From Limnohabitans_A sp048020265 (GTDB lineage: Bacteria > Pseudomonadota > Gammaproteobacteria > Burkholderiales > Burkholderiaceae_C), in the NCBI RefSeq assembly GCF_048020265.1, contig NZ_CP171843.1, positions 1,922,001-1,986,000 of the forward strand: a stretch of 64,000 nt of DNA. The letters run 5' to 3'. The notes beneath the pieces were generated by a model. The model saw only the letters and a list, made by a program, of their open reading frames with translations. It did no database searches and was not told where the DNA came from. A program made the translations under genes and the position numbers. The stretch's first letter is position 1, and the number at the start of each line of letters is the position of its first letter. This document shows positions 23,794-33,278 of the stretch, piece by piece.

Positions 23794-24600
23794 ATGAGCC
23801 ATCTGAACCAGCCCATTCTTGACCGCGCAGCCGCACAAGGCGTTGCTCTGAGCATGCAAGGCGCCGTTGCTGTGGTGCGCCTGTGCCGCCCGGCCAAGCG
23901 CAATGCCCTGAACGACGGTCTGATCGAAGGTTTGCGCGATGTGTTCCAGAACCTGCCTGCCGAAGCGGGTGCTGCCGTGATCCACGGCGAAGGCGAGCAC
24001 TTTTGCGCAGGTCTTGATTTGTCCGAACTCAAGGAACGCGATGCCGGTGAAGGCATCCACCACTCGCGCAGCTGGCACGTCGCTCTGAACGCCATCGAAC
24101 AAGGCCGCGTGCCTGTGGTCGCCGCATTGCACGGCGCAGTCGTCGGCGGTGGTCTGGAGCTGGCCAGCGCCAGTCACATCCGCGTGGCCGACGAGAGCAC
24201 CTTTTATGCCCTGCCCGAAGGCACGCGCGGCATCTTTGTGGGCGGCGGCGGCTCGGTCCGTGTGCCCAAACTGATTGGTGCTGCGCGCATGACCGACATG
24301 ATGCTCACAGGCCGCGTGTACAACGCGCAAGACGGCGAGCGCGTGGGTTTTGCGCAATACCTGGTACCCACTGGCACTGCCTTGACCAAAGCCATCGAGC
24401 TGGCCACACGCATTGCCACCAACGCGCCCCTGACCAACTTTGCCCTGATGCACGCGCTGCCGCGCATCGCCGAGCAACCCGCTGACCACGGCTTCTTCAC
24501 CGAAGCCTTGATCTCGTCGATCGCACAGTCTGCGCCCGAGGCCAAAGCTCGCGTGCGCGCCTTCCTGGAAGGCAAGGCGGCCAAAGTACAAAAAAGCTGA
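23794..24600 (+). CDS. Enoyl-CoA hydratase/isomerase (crotonase) family
   Basis: A 268-residue crotonase-fold protein. The oxyanion-hole segments are visible: CRPAKRNALNDGL, GEHFCAGLDLSEL, and AALHGAVVGGGLELASASHI, with Glu in LPEGTRGIF as possible catalytic acid. It lacks the residues I associate with the p-hydroxycinnamoyl-CoA hydratase-lyase (Ech/HCHL), so simple hydration in a beta-oxidation route is more likely than direct aldol cleavage. ATG at 23794 after GAGGGA. First gene of the plus-strand cluster, 33 nt before the feruloyl-CoA synthase. Confidence 0.87.
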   Translation: MSHLNQPILDRAAAQGVALSMQGAVAVVRLCRPAKRNALNDGLIEGLRDVFQNLPAEAGAAVIHGEGEHFCAGLDLSELKERDAGEGIHHSRSWHVALNAIEQGRVPVVAALHGAVVGGGLELASASHIRVADESTFYALPEGTRGIFVGGGGSVRVPKLIGAARMTDMMLTGRVYNAQDGERVGFAQYLVPTGTALTKAIELATRIATNAPLTNFALMHALPRIAEQPADHGFFTEALISSIAQSAPEAKARVRAFLEGKAAKVQKS

Positions 24601-24633
24601 ATCGGCATCACAACAAGAACAACGGAGACCCGC

Positions 24634-26487
24634 ATGAGCAGCCCCAAATTCCGTCCCCTGAAGTTCGGTGTCACCCGCGTGAGCCTGCGCGATGGTGTGC
24701 CCGGCACGCACTACCTGAAAGCAGACCAGGAACTGCAGGCCTTTCCGGACCGCCTGACCGACCGCCTGCAGCACTGGGCAAGCGTCAAGCCCCAGCACAG
24801 CTTCATGGCGCGGCGCATGAAGCAAGCCGACGGCACCTTGGGTGACTGGCAGCACATCACTTACGCTCAAGCCTGGGCCACGGCGCGCTGCATTGCACAA
24901 GGCCTGATCGACCGCGGCCTGAACGCCGAGCGCCCCGTTGTCATCCTGAGTGAAAACAGCCTGGAGCACGCTCTGCTGGCCCTGGGCGCCATGGTGGCCG
25001 GTGTGCCCTTTGTGCCCACATCACCACCTTATTCGCTGGTGAGTGTCGACTACGACAAGCTCAAGCATGTGCTCAAAACCGTCACGCCCGGCCTGGTGTT
25101 TGCCCAAGATGCCCGCTACGCCAAAGCCATTGCGGCGACGGTGAGCGACGACATGGAAGTGGTCATGTGTGAGGGCACTGTGGCTGGCCGCCAAGTGACC
25201 TCCTTCGACAGCCTGTGCGCGACGCCAACCACCCCTGCGGTAGACACGGCCATGGCCGCCACCGGGCCTGACACCATCGTCAAGTTTTTGTTCACCAGCG
25301 GCTCGACCAAGTTGCCCAAGGCTGTCATCAACACCCAGCGCCTGTGGTGTGCCAACCAGCAGCAAATGGCGCAGTCCATGCCCGTGCTGGCCGAGCAAGA
25401 CCTGGTGCTGGTCGACTGGCTGCCCTGGAACCACACCTTCGGGGGCAACCACAACTTCGGCATGGTCGTCTTCCACGGCGGCACGCTGTACATCGACGAC
25501 GGCAAGCCGACGCCTGCGCTGATTGGCGAGACCCTGCGCAACCTGCGCGAGATCGCGCCCACGGTCTACTTCAACGTGCCCACGGGCTTTGAAGCCATTG
25601 CCAACGCGATGAAAACCGACGACGCGCTGCGCAAGACCCTGCTGTCGCGTGTGCAGATGTTCTTCTACGCTGGCGCCGCCCTGGCCCAGCCGGTGTGGGA
25701 CAGCCTCTACGAATCGCAGGAGCGCGAGATCGGCGAGCGCATCGTCATGACCACCGGCCTCGGGATGACCGAGTCCGGCCCGTTCGGCATCTTCGTGACC
25801 AACCCGAACGTGCGCGCGGGCGATCTGGGTGTGCCCACCCCCGGGCTGGAGCTGAAATTGGTGGATACCGACGGCAAGACCGAAGTGCGCTACCGCGGCC
25901 CCAACATCACGCCCGGCTACTGGCGCAATGCGGAAGAAACCGCCGGCGCGTTTGACGAAGAGGGCTTCTTCAAGACCGGTGACGCGGTCAAGTGGATCGA
26001 CGAGACAGATGTGCACCTGGGTCTGAAATTTGACGGCCGCATTGCCGAAGACTTCAAGCTGGCCACCGGCACCTTTGTGAGCGTGGGCCCACTGCGCGGC
26101 AAGATCATCGCAGCCGGTGCCCCTTACATCCAGGACGCGGTGCTCACCGGTTTGAACATGAAGGAAGTGGGTGCCATGATTTTCCCGACACCTGCTGTGC
26201 GGGCGCTCAGCGGCCTGGGTGCAGAGGCGTCCATGTCGGATGTGTTGGCCTCGGCCCCGGTGCTGGCCAAGTTTCAAGAAATCGTCAACGAACTGGCCAA
26301 AACCGCCACCGGCAGCGCCAACCGCATTGCCCGTCTGTGTTTGCTGAGCGAGCCGCCCACCATTGACAAGGGTGAGATCACCGACAAAGGCTCGATCAAC
26401 CAACGCTCGGTGCTCACCCACCGCGCCGACACTGTGGAGGCATTGCATGCCGATAGCCTGCACTACATCGTCAAACCCACGGCATAA
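24634..26487 (+). CDS. fcs: Feruloyl-CoA synthase (ANL-superfamily acyl-CoA ligase)
   Basis: A 617-residue adenylate-forming enzyme expected to activate ferulate or related hydroxycinnamates with CoA. Motifs: P-loop-like FLFTSGSTKLPKAVINT near residue 220, LPWNHTFGGNHNFGMV, TTGLGMTESGPFGIF near residue 373, and the hinge LKFDGRIAEDFKLATGTFVS near residue 470. The LPWNHTFGGNHNF block and the N-terminal FRPLKFGVTRVSLRDGVPGT resemble feruloyl-CoA synthases of Burkholderiales. The surrounding hydratase, dehydrogenase, thiolase and thioesterase fit side-chain shortening to vanillate-type acids. Exact substrate unproven. Confidence 0.85.
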   Translation: MSSPKFRPLKFGVTRVSLRDGVPGTHYLKADQELQAFPDRLTDRLQHWASVKPQHSFMARRMKQADGTLGDWQHITYAQAWATARCIAQGLIDRGLNAERPVVILSENSLEHALLALGAMVAGVPFVPTSPPYSLVSVDYDKLKHVLKTVTPGLVFAQDARYAKAIAATVSDDMEVVMCEGTVAGRQVTSFDSLCATPTTPAVDTAMAATGPDTIVKFLFTSGSTKLPKAVINTQRLWCANQQQMAQSMPVLAEQDLVLVDWLPWNHTFGGNHNFGMVVFHGGTLYIDDGKPTPALIGETLRNLREIAPTVYFNVPTGFEAIANAMKTDDALRKTLLSRVQMFFYAGAALAQPVWDSLYESQEREIGERIVMTTGLGMTESGPFGIFVTNPNVRAGDLGVPTPGLELKLVDTDGKTEVRYRGPNITPGYWRNAEETAGAFDEEGFFKTGDAVKWIDETDVHLGLKFDGRIAEDFKLATGTFVSVGPLRGKIIAAGAPYIQDAVLTGLNMKEVGAMIFPTPAVRALSGLGAEASMSDVLASAPVLAKFQEIVNELAKTATGSANRIARLCLLSEPPTIDKGEITDKGSINQRSVLTHRADTVEALHADSLHYIVKPTA

Positions 26488-26504
26488 GCCCCATTCAACC
26501 AAAT

Positions 26505-26573
26505 CGTCACTGCGAGCGTCGCGCGGCAGTCCTGAAATGGATGGCCACGTCGGCAAGCCTCCTCGCCATGACG
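26505..26573. repeat. Palindromic intergenic repeat, degenerate copy
   Basis: Outer arms CGTCACTGCGAG and CTCGCCATGACG pair with two mismatches around a centre containing gcgcggcagtcc. It resembles the repeat family clustered at 38.3–42.7 kb (core GTCATTGCGAG). It lies in the 111-nt gap between the feruloyl-CoA synthase and thiolase genes, where it could affect mRNA stability. Confidence 0.6.
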
Positions 26574-26598
26574 GCTTAAAACCAGAAATGAGAACAGC

Positions 26599-27849
<1,251 letters not shown>

Positions 27850-27879
27850 ACGTCTCAACCATCATTTGAAGGACACACC

Positions 27880-28644
27880 ATGAACATCCAAGGACAAGCA
27901 GCTCTGGTCACCGGCGGTGGCTCCGGCTTGGGCGAAGCCACCGCTCGGGAACTGGCACGGCTGGGCGCCAAGGTCGCGGTGCTCGACCTCAACATGGACA
28001 ATGCCCAGCGCGTAGCAGCCGAAATTGGCGGCGTTGCAGTGCACTGCAACGTGTCCGATCCGGACAGCATGGCTCAGGCCATCGAGACCGCCGCCGCCGC
28101 CCACGGACCTGCACGCATCCTGATGCAAATCGCGGGCATCGGCTCGGCCAAGCGCGTGGTCGGCAAAGACGGCAACGCCGCGCCGCTGGAAGACTTCATC
28201 AAAGTGGTCAACGTCAACCTGATCGGCACCTACAACGCGGCCCGTCTGTTTGCCGCCGCTTGCGCCAAGCTCGACCCGATGACAGACGGCGAGCGCGGCG
28301 CCATGGTGTTCACCGCCTCAGTCGCCGCCTTTGACGGTCAGGTCGGCCAGCAGGCTTACAGTGCATCCAAAGGCGGCGTGGTCGGCATGACGCTGCCCAT
28401 GGCACGCGATTTGGCCCAACACGGCATCCGCGTGTGCACCATCGCCCCGGGCCTGTTTGCGACCCCGCTCATGAAAACCCTGCCCGAGCCGGTGCAAGCT
28501 TCACTGGCCGCCAGCATCCCCTTTCCCTCCCGCTTGGGCAAGCCCAGCGAGTTCGCCGAACTCGCTTGCCACATCGTGAGCAACGGCCACTTGAACGGTG
28601 AAGTCATTCGCCTCGACGGTGCCCTGCGCATGGCCCCACGCTGA
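27880..28644 (+). CDS. Short-chain dehydrogenase, 3-hydroxyacyl-CoA dehydrogenase type
   Basis: A 254-residue SDR. NAD motif TGGGSGLGEATARELARLGA at the N-terminus, Asp in VLDLNM suggesting NAD preference, and catalytic Ser-Tyr-Lys (ASVAAFDGQVGQQAYSASKGG region, YSASK). The sequence, with an insertion around KRVVGKDGNAAPLEDFIKV, resembles type II 3-hydroxyacyl-CoA dehydrogenases (HSD17B10-like). It sits between thiolase and thioesterase, and would oxidise the 3-hydroxyacyl-CoA made by the hydratase. Confidence 0.88.
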   Translation: MNIQGQAALVTGGGSGLGEATARELARLGAKVAVLDLNMDNAQRVAAEIGGVAVHCNVSDPDSMAQAIETAAAAHGPARILMQIAGIGSAKRVVGKDGNAAPLEDFIKVVNVNLIGTYNAARLFAAACAKLDPMTDGERGAMVFTASVAAFDGQVGQQAYSASKGGVVGMTLPMARDLAQHGIRVCTIAPGLFATPLMKTLPEPVQASLAASIPFPSRLGKPSEFAELACHIVSNGHLNGEVIRLDGALRMAPR

Positions 28645-28653
28645 GAGAACACC

Positions 28654-29073
28654 ATGAGTAAAACCATTGTTTACGAAGTGCAAGTGATGTTCGGTGACTG
28701 CGACCCCGCAGGCATCGTCTTCTTCCCCAACTTCTCCAAATGGATGGACGCCTCGTCCTTGAACTTCTTTGTCAAATGCGGCGTGCCGCCCTGGCGAGAG
28801 CTGGTCAAGACGCGCGGCATCATCGGCACACCGCTGCTGGAGATCAACACGAAATTCATCCGCCCCGCCACCTATGGCGAAACCATCCAGGTGCACACCA
28901 GCGTGCAGGAGTGGCGCGAGAAGGTCATCGTGCACAAGCATGTGGTCATGCGTGGCGACACCGTGCTGTGCGAAGGCACCGAAGTACGCGCCTTCTGCAT
29001 CAAGCACCCTGACGATCCCGACCGCATCAAAGCCATCCCGGTGCCTGAAGACATCAAAGCACTCTGCAGCTGA
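28654..29073 (+). CDS. Hotdog-fold acyl-CoA thioesterase, 4-hydroxybenzoyl-CoA type
   Basis: A 139-residue hotdog protein with the active-site segment VMFGDCDPAGIVFFPNFSKW, where the Asp in DPAGIVFFPNF is the catalytic residue of the 4-hydroxybenzoyl-CoA thioesterase (4HBT) group. It starts 10 nt after the SDR stop. In this cluster it could release vanillate or 4-hydroxybenzoate from the CoA ester formed by the thiolase; YbgC-like housekeeping use is the alternative. Confidence 0.86.
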   Translation: MSKTIVYEVQVMFGDCDPAGIVFFPNFSKWMDASSLNFFVKCGVPPWRELVKTRGIIGTPLLEINTKFIRPATYGETIQVHTSVQEWREKVIVHKHVVMRGDTVLCEGTEVRAFCIKHPDDPDRIKAIPVPEDIKALCS

Positions 29074-29117
29074 ACCGATCCCCCACGTTTTTTAACCACC
29101 CCCAAGAGGAGACAAGC

Positions 29118-30119
29118 ATGAGCAACCGACGTGAATTCATCCAATCTGCCATCGGCGCAGCCGTTCTGGGCAGCACCGCTTTCCAGCAAGCCTGGGCACA
29201 AAGCGGCTTGCCCATTGAGCAAGTCAAAGTGCTGTACGGCTTTCCGCCCGGCAGCTCGGGTGATATCTGTGCCCGACGCGTGGCCGAAAAATTTGGCGGC
29301 ACGCCCTACAGCAAGAACCCGGGCATCATCGACAGCCGCCCAGGTGCGGGCGGCCAAATTGCGCTGAACTTACTCAAGAGCGCACCCGCCGACGGTTCGG
29401 TACTGGCCATGACCCCGTTCTCGGCCATTTCGCTCTACCCCCACATCTTCAAAAACCTGCAATACAAGCCTTTTGAAGAATTCACCCCCGTGGGCACCGC
29501 CTCCATGATCCACCACGGCTTTGCCGTCGGTCCCATGGTGCCCGCCAGCGTCAAAAACGTGAAAGACTTCATCGCCTGGGCCAAAGCCAACCCGGCACAA
29601 GCCAGCTATGGCTCACCCGCAGCAGGCTCCACGCCCCACTTCATCGGCGCCTTGTTGGGCTTGAACCAGAACTTCGAGTTCAAGCATGTGCCTTACCGCG
29701 GCTCGGTGCCGGGCGTGACCGATGTGGTCGGCGGCCAGATCGCCTGCATGTTCACCCCGCACGGCGACTTCATCGCCAACCACAAAGCCGGCAAGATGCG
29801 CATCATCGCCACCTCGGGCAAAACCCGTTCGCCTTTTGTGCCCGACGTGGCCACCTTTGCCGAGCAAGGCTTCCCTGAACTGACCGTGGAAGAGTGGTTT
29901 GGTTTTTACGCCCCCGCCAAAACCCCGGCCAACGTGGTGCAAGCCGCCAACGCAGCGATCAATGCCGCCCTCAAAGACAAAGGCGTGCAGGACGCCTTGA
30001 CCGTGGTGGGCTTGATTCCCTTTGGTGGCACACCTGCAGATCAGCTCAAGAGCTCTCAGGTTGAACTCGAGCGCTGGGGTCCCCTGATCAAGCGCATCGG
30101 CTTCAGCGTCGACTCCTGA
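29118..30119 (+). CDS. Bug-family solute-binding protein (tripartite tricarboxylate transport type)
   Basis: A 333-residue periplasmic protein. The N-terminus SNRREFIQSAIGAAVLGSTA has a twin-arginine motif followed by a hydrophobic stretch and AWAQ cleavage site. The body has VKVLYGFPPGSSGDICAR, DSRPGAGGQIAL and PYRGSVPGVTDVVGGQIACM, typical of Bug/TctC receptors common in Burkholderiales. No TctA/TctB membrane genes are adjacent. By position it probably binds an aromatic acid or its breakdown product. Confidence 0.9.
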   Translation: MSNRREFIQSAIGAAVLGSTAFQQAWAQSGLPIEQVKVLYGFPPGSSGDICARRVAEKFGGTPYSKNPGIIDSRPGAGGQIALNLLKSAPADGSVLAMTPFSAISLYPHIFKNLQYKPFEEFTPVGTASMIHHGFAVGPMVPASVKNVKDFIAWAKANPAQASYGSPAAGSTPHFIGALLGLNQNFEFKHVPYRGSVPGVTDVVGGQIACMFTPHGDFIANHKAGKMRIIATSGKTRSPFVPDVATFAEQGFPELTVEEWFGFYAPAKTPANVVQAANAAINAALKDKGVQDALTVVGLIPFGGTPADQLKSSQVELERWGPLIKRIGFSVDS

Positions 30120-30136
30120 TCTGTTCCTTGAACCTT

Positions 30137-30173
30137 GTCCGGCCCATCTTGTGAAGGGCCCGGACTTCTTTTC
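30137..30173 (+). terminator. Intrinsic terminator-like hairpin after the Bug gene
   Basis: gtccggccc (30137–30145) pairs with gggcccggac (30156–30165) with one bulge, followed by ttcttttc. It lies between the binding-protein gene and the acyl-CoA dehydrogenase gene and may end or attenuate the first transcript. Confidence 0.55.
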
Positions 30174-30188
30174 ATTACCATTCGCCCC

Positions 30189-31907
30189 ATGAACGCCTAC
30201 CAACCCCGCACCGATGACATGCAGTTCGTGTTGTCACGCGTCCTGAACGCGCCCGCCCAACTGCAAGCCCTGCCCGCCTTTGCCGAGGTGGACCCGGACT
30301 TGATGCAACAGGTGCTCGATGAAGCGGGCAAGTTCGTGGGCGAGGTCATCGCCCCGCTCAACCGGGATGGCGACGAGATCGGTGCGCAATGGAAAGATGG
30401 CGCGGTCACCATGCCGCCTGGCTTCAAGGCCTCTTACCAGGCGTTCTGGCAATCGGGCTGGCCCGCCTTGGCGGCCAGTGCCGAAGACGGCGGCCAGGGC
30501 CTGCCCAGCGTGCTCGAAGCCATGCTGTACGAAATGCTGAGCGCGGCCAACCACGGCTGGACCATGGCACCTGGCTTGTTGCATGGCGCTTACGAGTGCA
30601 TCAAGCACCACGCCAGCGACGAGCTCAAAGCACAGTACCTGGAGAAAGTCGCCACCGGAGAATGGCTGGCCACCATGTGCCTGACCGAACCGCATGCGGG
30701 ATCGGACTTAGGTCTGGCCCGCACCAAGGCCGTGCCCTTGGCTGATGGCCACTACGCCGTGAGCGGCACCAAAATCTTCATCTCGGGCGGCGAACACGAC
30801 TTGACCGACAACATCGTGCACCTGGTGCTGGCCCGCCTGCCCGACGCGCCGCCCGGCCCCAAAGGCCTGTCGCTGTTCCTCGTCCCCAAGTTTTACCCAG
30901 ACGGCTCACGCAGCCGTGTGCATTGCGACCGCATCGAAGAAAAAATGGGCCTGCACGGCAGCCCCACCTGCGTGATGCGTTTTGACGAAGCGGTGTGTTC
31001 GATCGTGGGCGAGCCCGGCAAGGGCCTGAACGCGATGTTCGTGATGATGAACGCCGCCCGCCTGCACGTGGCCCTGCAAGGCATTGGCCTGCTGGACGCT
31101 GCCTGGCAAAAAGCCGATGCCTACGCCCAAGAACGCCGTCAGATGCGGGCGCCAGGCAAAGCCAAATCGGCCGCAGAAGCGGATTTCATTGCCGAGCACC
31201 CCGCCATGCGCCGCATTCTGGACACGCAACGCGCCTGGGTCGATGCCGGTCGCTTGCTGGCCTACCGCACCGCGCTCGAACTCGACCTGATCAAGCACAG
31301 CCCCGACGCCGACACCCAAGCCGCTGCCCAGCGCTGGTGCGCGCTGGTCACACCGGTCATGAAATCGGTCTTCACCCACCAGGCCTTCCACGGCGGCAGC
31401 GACTGTCTGCAGGTGTTCGGCGGTCATGGTTATGTGCGCGAATGGGGCATCGAGCAAATCGTGCGCGACGCCCGCGTGGCCATGATCTACGAAGGCACCA
31501 ACGAAATCCAGGCTATTGACCTCTTGGTGCGCAAAGTGATGGCCGATGGCGGCGCTGGCATGAACGCCCTGCTCGACACCATCGCCGCCGACTTGCCCAA
31601 GTCAGCCAAAGCCAGCACCGCAGCTCAGGCCCGCATCCAGACCCTGCGCGCCGTGACCGAACAGATCTTGAAAGCTGCACCGCAAGACGCGGCCCTGGCC
31701 TTCCGTGTGGCAGACGACTACTTGCGCGCGGTGGCACTGGTGCTGATGGACTGGGCCTGGTTGCGCATCGAAGCCGGTGTCGATGCCGACACTCCGAACG
31801 CTGATGCGCGCTGGTTGGCCCCGGCCAAGGCCCTGCGCAGCTGGGTACTGCCCGAATTCCAGATGCGCACTTTCATCATCGTGCAGCAATGCACGGCGGT
31901 GGCATGA
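30189..31907 (+). CDS. Acyl-CoA dehydrogenase, long form
   Basis: A 572-residue FAD acyl-CoA dehydrogenase. Marks: LTEPHAGSDLGLARTKA near residue 165, the GHGYVREWGIEQIVRDARV block and MIYEGTNEIQAIDLLVRKV with the usual catalytic Glu region near residue 440. It is about 190 residues longer than short-chain types, with the C-terminal helical extension of the AidB-like/long prokaryotic group. The ATG at 30189 gives MNAYQPRTDDMQFVL, the family start. In this cluster it could desaturate phenylpropanoyl-CoAs before hydration. It overlaps the regulator gene by 4 nt. Confidence 0.88.
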   Translation: MNAYQPRTDDMQFVLSRVLNAPAQLQALPAFAEVDPDLMQQVLDEAGKFVGEVIAPLNRDGDEIGAQWKDGAVTMPPGFKASYQAFWQSGWPALAASAEDGGQGLPSVLEAMLYEMLSAANHGWTMAPGLLHGAYECIKHHASDELKAQYLEKVATGEWLATMCLTEPHAGSDLGLARTKAVPLADGHYAVSGTKIFISGGEHDLTDNIVHLVLARLPDAPPGPKGLSLFLVPKFYPDGSRSRVHCDRIEEKMGLHGSPTCVMRFDEAVCSIVGEPGKGLNAMFVMMNAARLHVALQGIGLLDAAWQKADAYAQERRQMRAPGKAKSAAEADFIAEHPAMRRILDTQRAWVDAGRLLAYRTALELDLIKHSPDADTQAAAQRWCALVTPVMKSVFTHQAFHGGSDCLQVFGGHGYVREWGIEQIVRDARVAMIYEGTNEIQAIDLLVRKVMADGGAGMNALLDTIAADLPKSAKASTAAQARIQTLRAVTEQILKAAPQDAALAFRVADDYLRAVALVLMDWAWLRIEAGVDADTPNADARWLAPAKALRSWVLPEFQMRTFIIVQQCTAVA

Positions 31908-32404
31908 GCAAGGCCGCCTTGCCGGCTGTCAAAAAAGTACGGCCCAAAAAAGCCGGTCCCGCCTCGGGGGCGGCCGTCGACAAGGTGGACAGCACTTACC
32001 TGCAAACCCTGATGGGCTACAACGCACGGCGTGCGGCGCTCAGCATCATCGGCTTGTTTCTGGAGCGGCTGGCGCCCTATGGTCTCAAGCCCGTGGACTT
32101 TTCGGTAATGTCTATCATCTGTCACAACCCCGGCGTGACCTCGCGTCAGTTGTGCGCCACGCTCGACCTGCTGCCCCCCAACCTGGTGGGTCTAATCCAG
32201 TCGCTGGAGTCACGTGGCCTGATCGAGCGCAAGCCGCACCCGCACGACGGGCGTGCGGTCGGTCTGCACGCCACACCCAAAGGCCAGGCGCTGATGGTTC
32301 AAGCCGAACAAACGGCCACCGAACTCGAAATCGAAAAAACCGCACGCCTCACGCCTGCGCAGCGAGCGACACTGCTGTCGCTGCTGCAAAAGATTTACCT
32401 CTGA
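31904..32404 (+). CDS. MarR-family transcriptional regulator
   Basis: A 166-residue winged-helix regulator. The N-terminus is Lys/Ala/Pro-rich and disordered; the DNA-binding core is FSVMSIICHNPGVTSRQLCA followed by LLPPNLVGLIQSLESRGLIE and the wing KPHPHDGRAVGLHATPKGQA. ATG at 31904 overlaps the dehydrogenase stop (ATGA). MarR proteins near hydroxycinnamate genes are often repressors released by the CoA ester; that role here is inferred from position. Confidence 0.86.
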   Translation: MSKAALPAVKKVRPKKAGPASGAAVDKVDSTYLQTLMGYNARRAALSIIGLFLERLAPYGLKPVDFSVMSIICHNPGVTSRQLCATLDLLPPNLVGLIQSLESRGLIERKPHPHDGRAVGLHATPKGQALMVQAEQTATELEIEKTARLTPAQRATLLSLLQKIYL

Positions 32405-32426
32405 GGCTGGCCGCATCAAGAACCTG

Positions 32427-33077
32427 TCAACGCCCTGTGGCCCGCTCCGCCAAGAAAATCTCAATGCGGCGGTTACGGGCTCGGCCTGATTCGGTGCTGT
32501 TGTCGGCGATCGGTTCGCGCGAGCCGCGCCCGTCGATGCTGATGCGGCTGCTGCTCACACCGCGTGACACCAGATAGTCTCGGGCGCTTTGGGCGCGATT
32601 GACCGACAGCGGGTTGTTGACGGCATCACTGCCGGTGTTGTCGGTGTGGCCCACAATGCGCACTTCCATGCTGGGCTGCTGGCTCAGGCCTTGCGCAAAC
32701 TGGTCGAGAATCGGGCGCAAATTGGGCCGGATCTCCGAGCGGCCCGAGTCAAACGAGATGTCGCTGGGGATGCTAAGCCGAAGCTGGTTGTCCGCGGTCT
32801 GCGTGACCACCGTACCGGTACCGGCTGTGGCCTGCTCCATCGCACGCTTCTTGTCCTCCATATTTTTGGACCAGACATAGCCGCCCAAAGCACCCAAGCC
32901 CGCACCAATGGCGGTGGCCTTGCTGTCGCGGCCCAGAATTTGCCCGGCCACGGCACCGATCACCGCGCCTGTTCCGGCCCCCTTTTGTTCAGGTGTGGCC
33001 GTTGCACAGCCTGTGAGCAATATAGCCAAGGCACAGGTGACAACGGCCGTGGATTTCAATGCAGTGATCGTGTTCAT
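32427..33077 (-). CDS. OmpA-family outer-membrane lipoprotein (YiaD-like)
   Basis: A 216-residue protein: lipoprotein signal ending ILLTGCATA (lipid-modified Cys24), a Gly-rich glycine-zipper segment (GAGTGAVIGAVAGQILGR, AIGAGLGALGGYVW), and a C-terminal OmpA peptidoglycan-binding domain with ISFDSGRSEIRPNL, VRIVGHTDNTGSDAVNN and the NRRIEIFL end motif. It probably anchors the outer membrane to peptidoglycan. Convergent with the MarR gene, 22 nt apart. Confidence 0.9.
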   Translation of the reverse strand: MNTITALKSTAVVTCALAILLTGCATATPEQKGAGTGAVIGAVAGQILGRDSKATAIGAGLGALGGYVWSKNMEDKKRAMEQATAGTGTVVTQTADNQLRLSIPSDISFDSGRSEIRPNLRPILDQFAQGLSQQPSMEVRIVGHTDNTGSDAVNNPLSVNRAQSARDYLVSRGVSSSRISIDGRGSREPIADNSTESGRARNRRIEIFLAERATGR

Positions 33078-33278
33078 CAGGAAGCTCCTTTCAATCGAGA
33101 AGCGCTACTCTAAGATCAAAACTTGGATATCTCGGTGTAGCAACGCACAAGCTTGTAACCCATTGCATCCGAACCCCAGTCCCGCGCGCAACGCGGGCTC
33201 CATGCCACGCCTCTAGGTGACAGCCAGCCACCACCAGCATCTGGCAACATAGACCACACTCATTTAGACAACGCACCC

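Noticed and set aside
23794..24600. Enoyl-CoA hydratase as p-hydroxycinnamoyl-CoA hydratase-lyase (ech/hchl)
   Set aside because: The characteristic lyase segments I know from Pseudomonas HCHL are not visible; a generic crotonase name is safer.
32427..33077. OmpA-like lipoprotein as the outer-membrane component of the type I system
   Set aside because: It is a peptidoglycan-binding YiaD-type lipoprotein, not a TolC-like channel, and is separated by a plus-strand gene.
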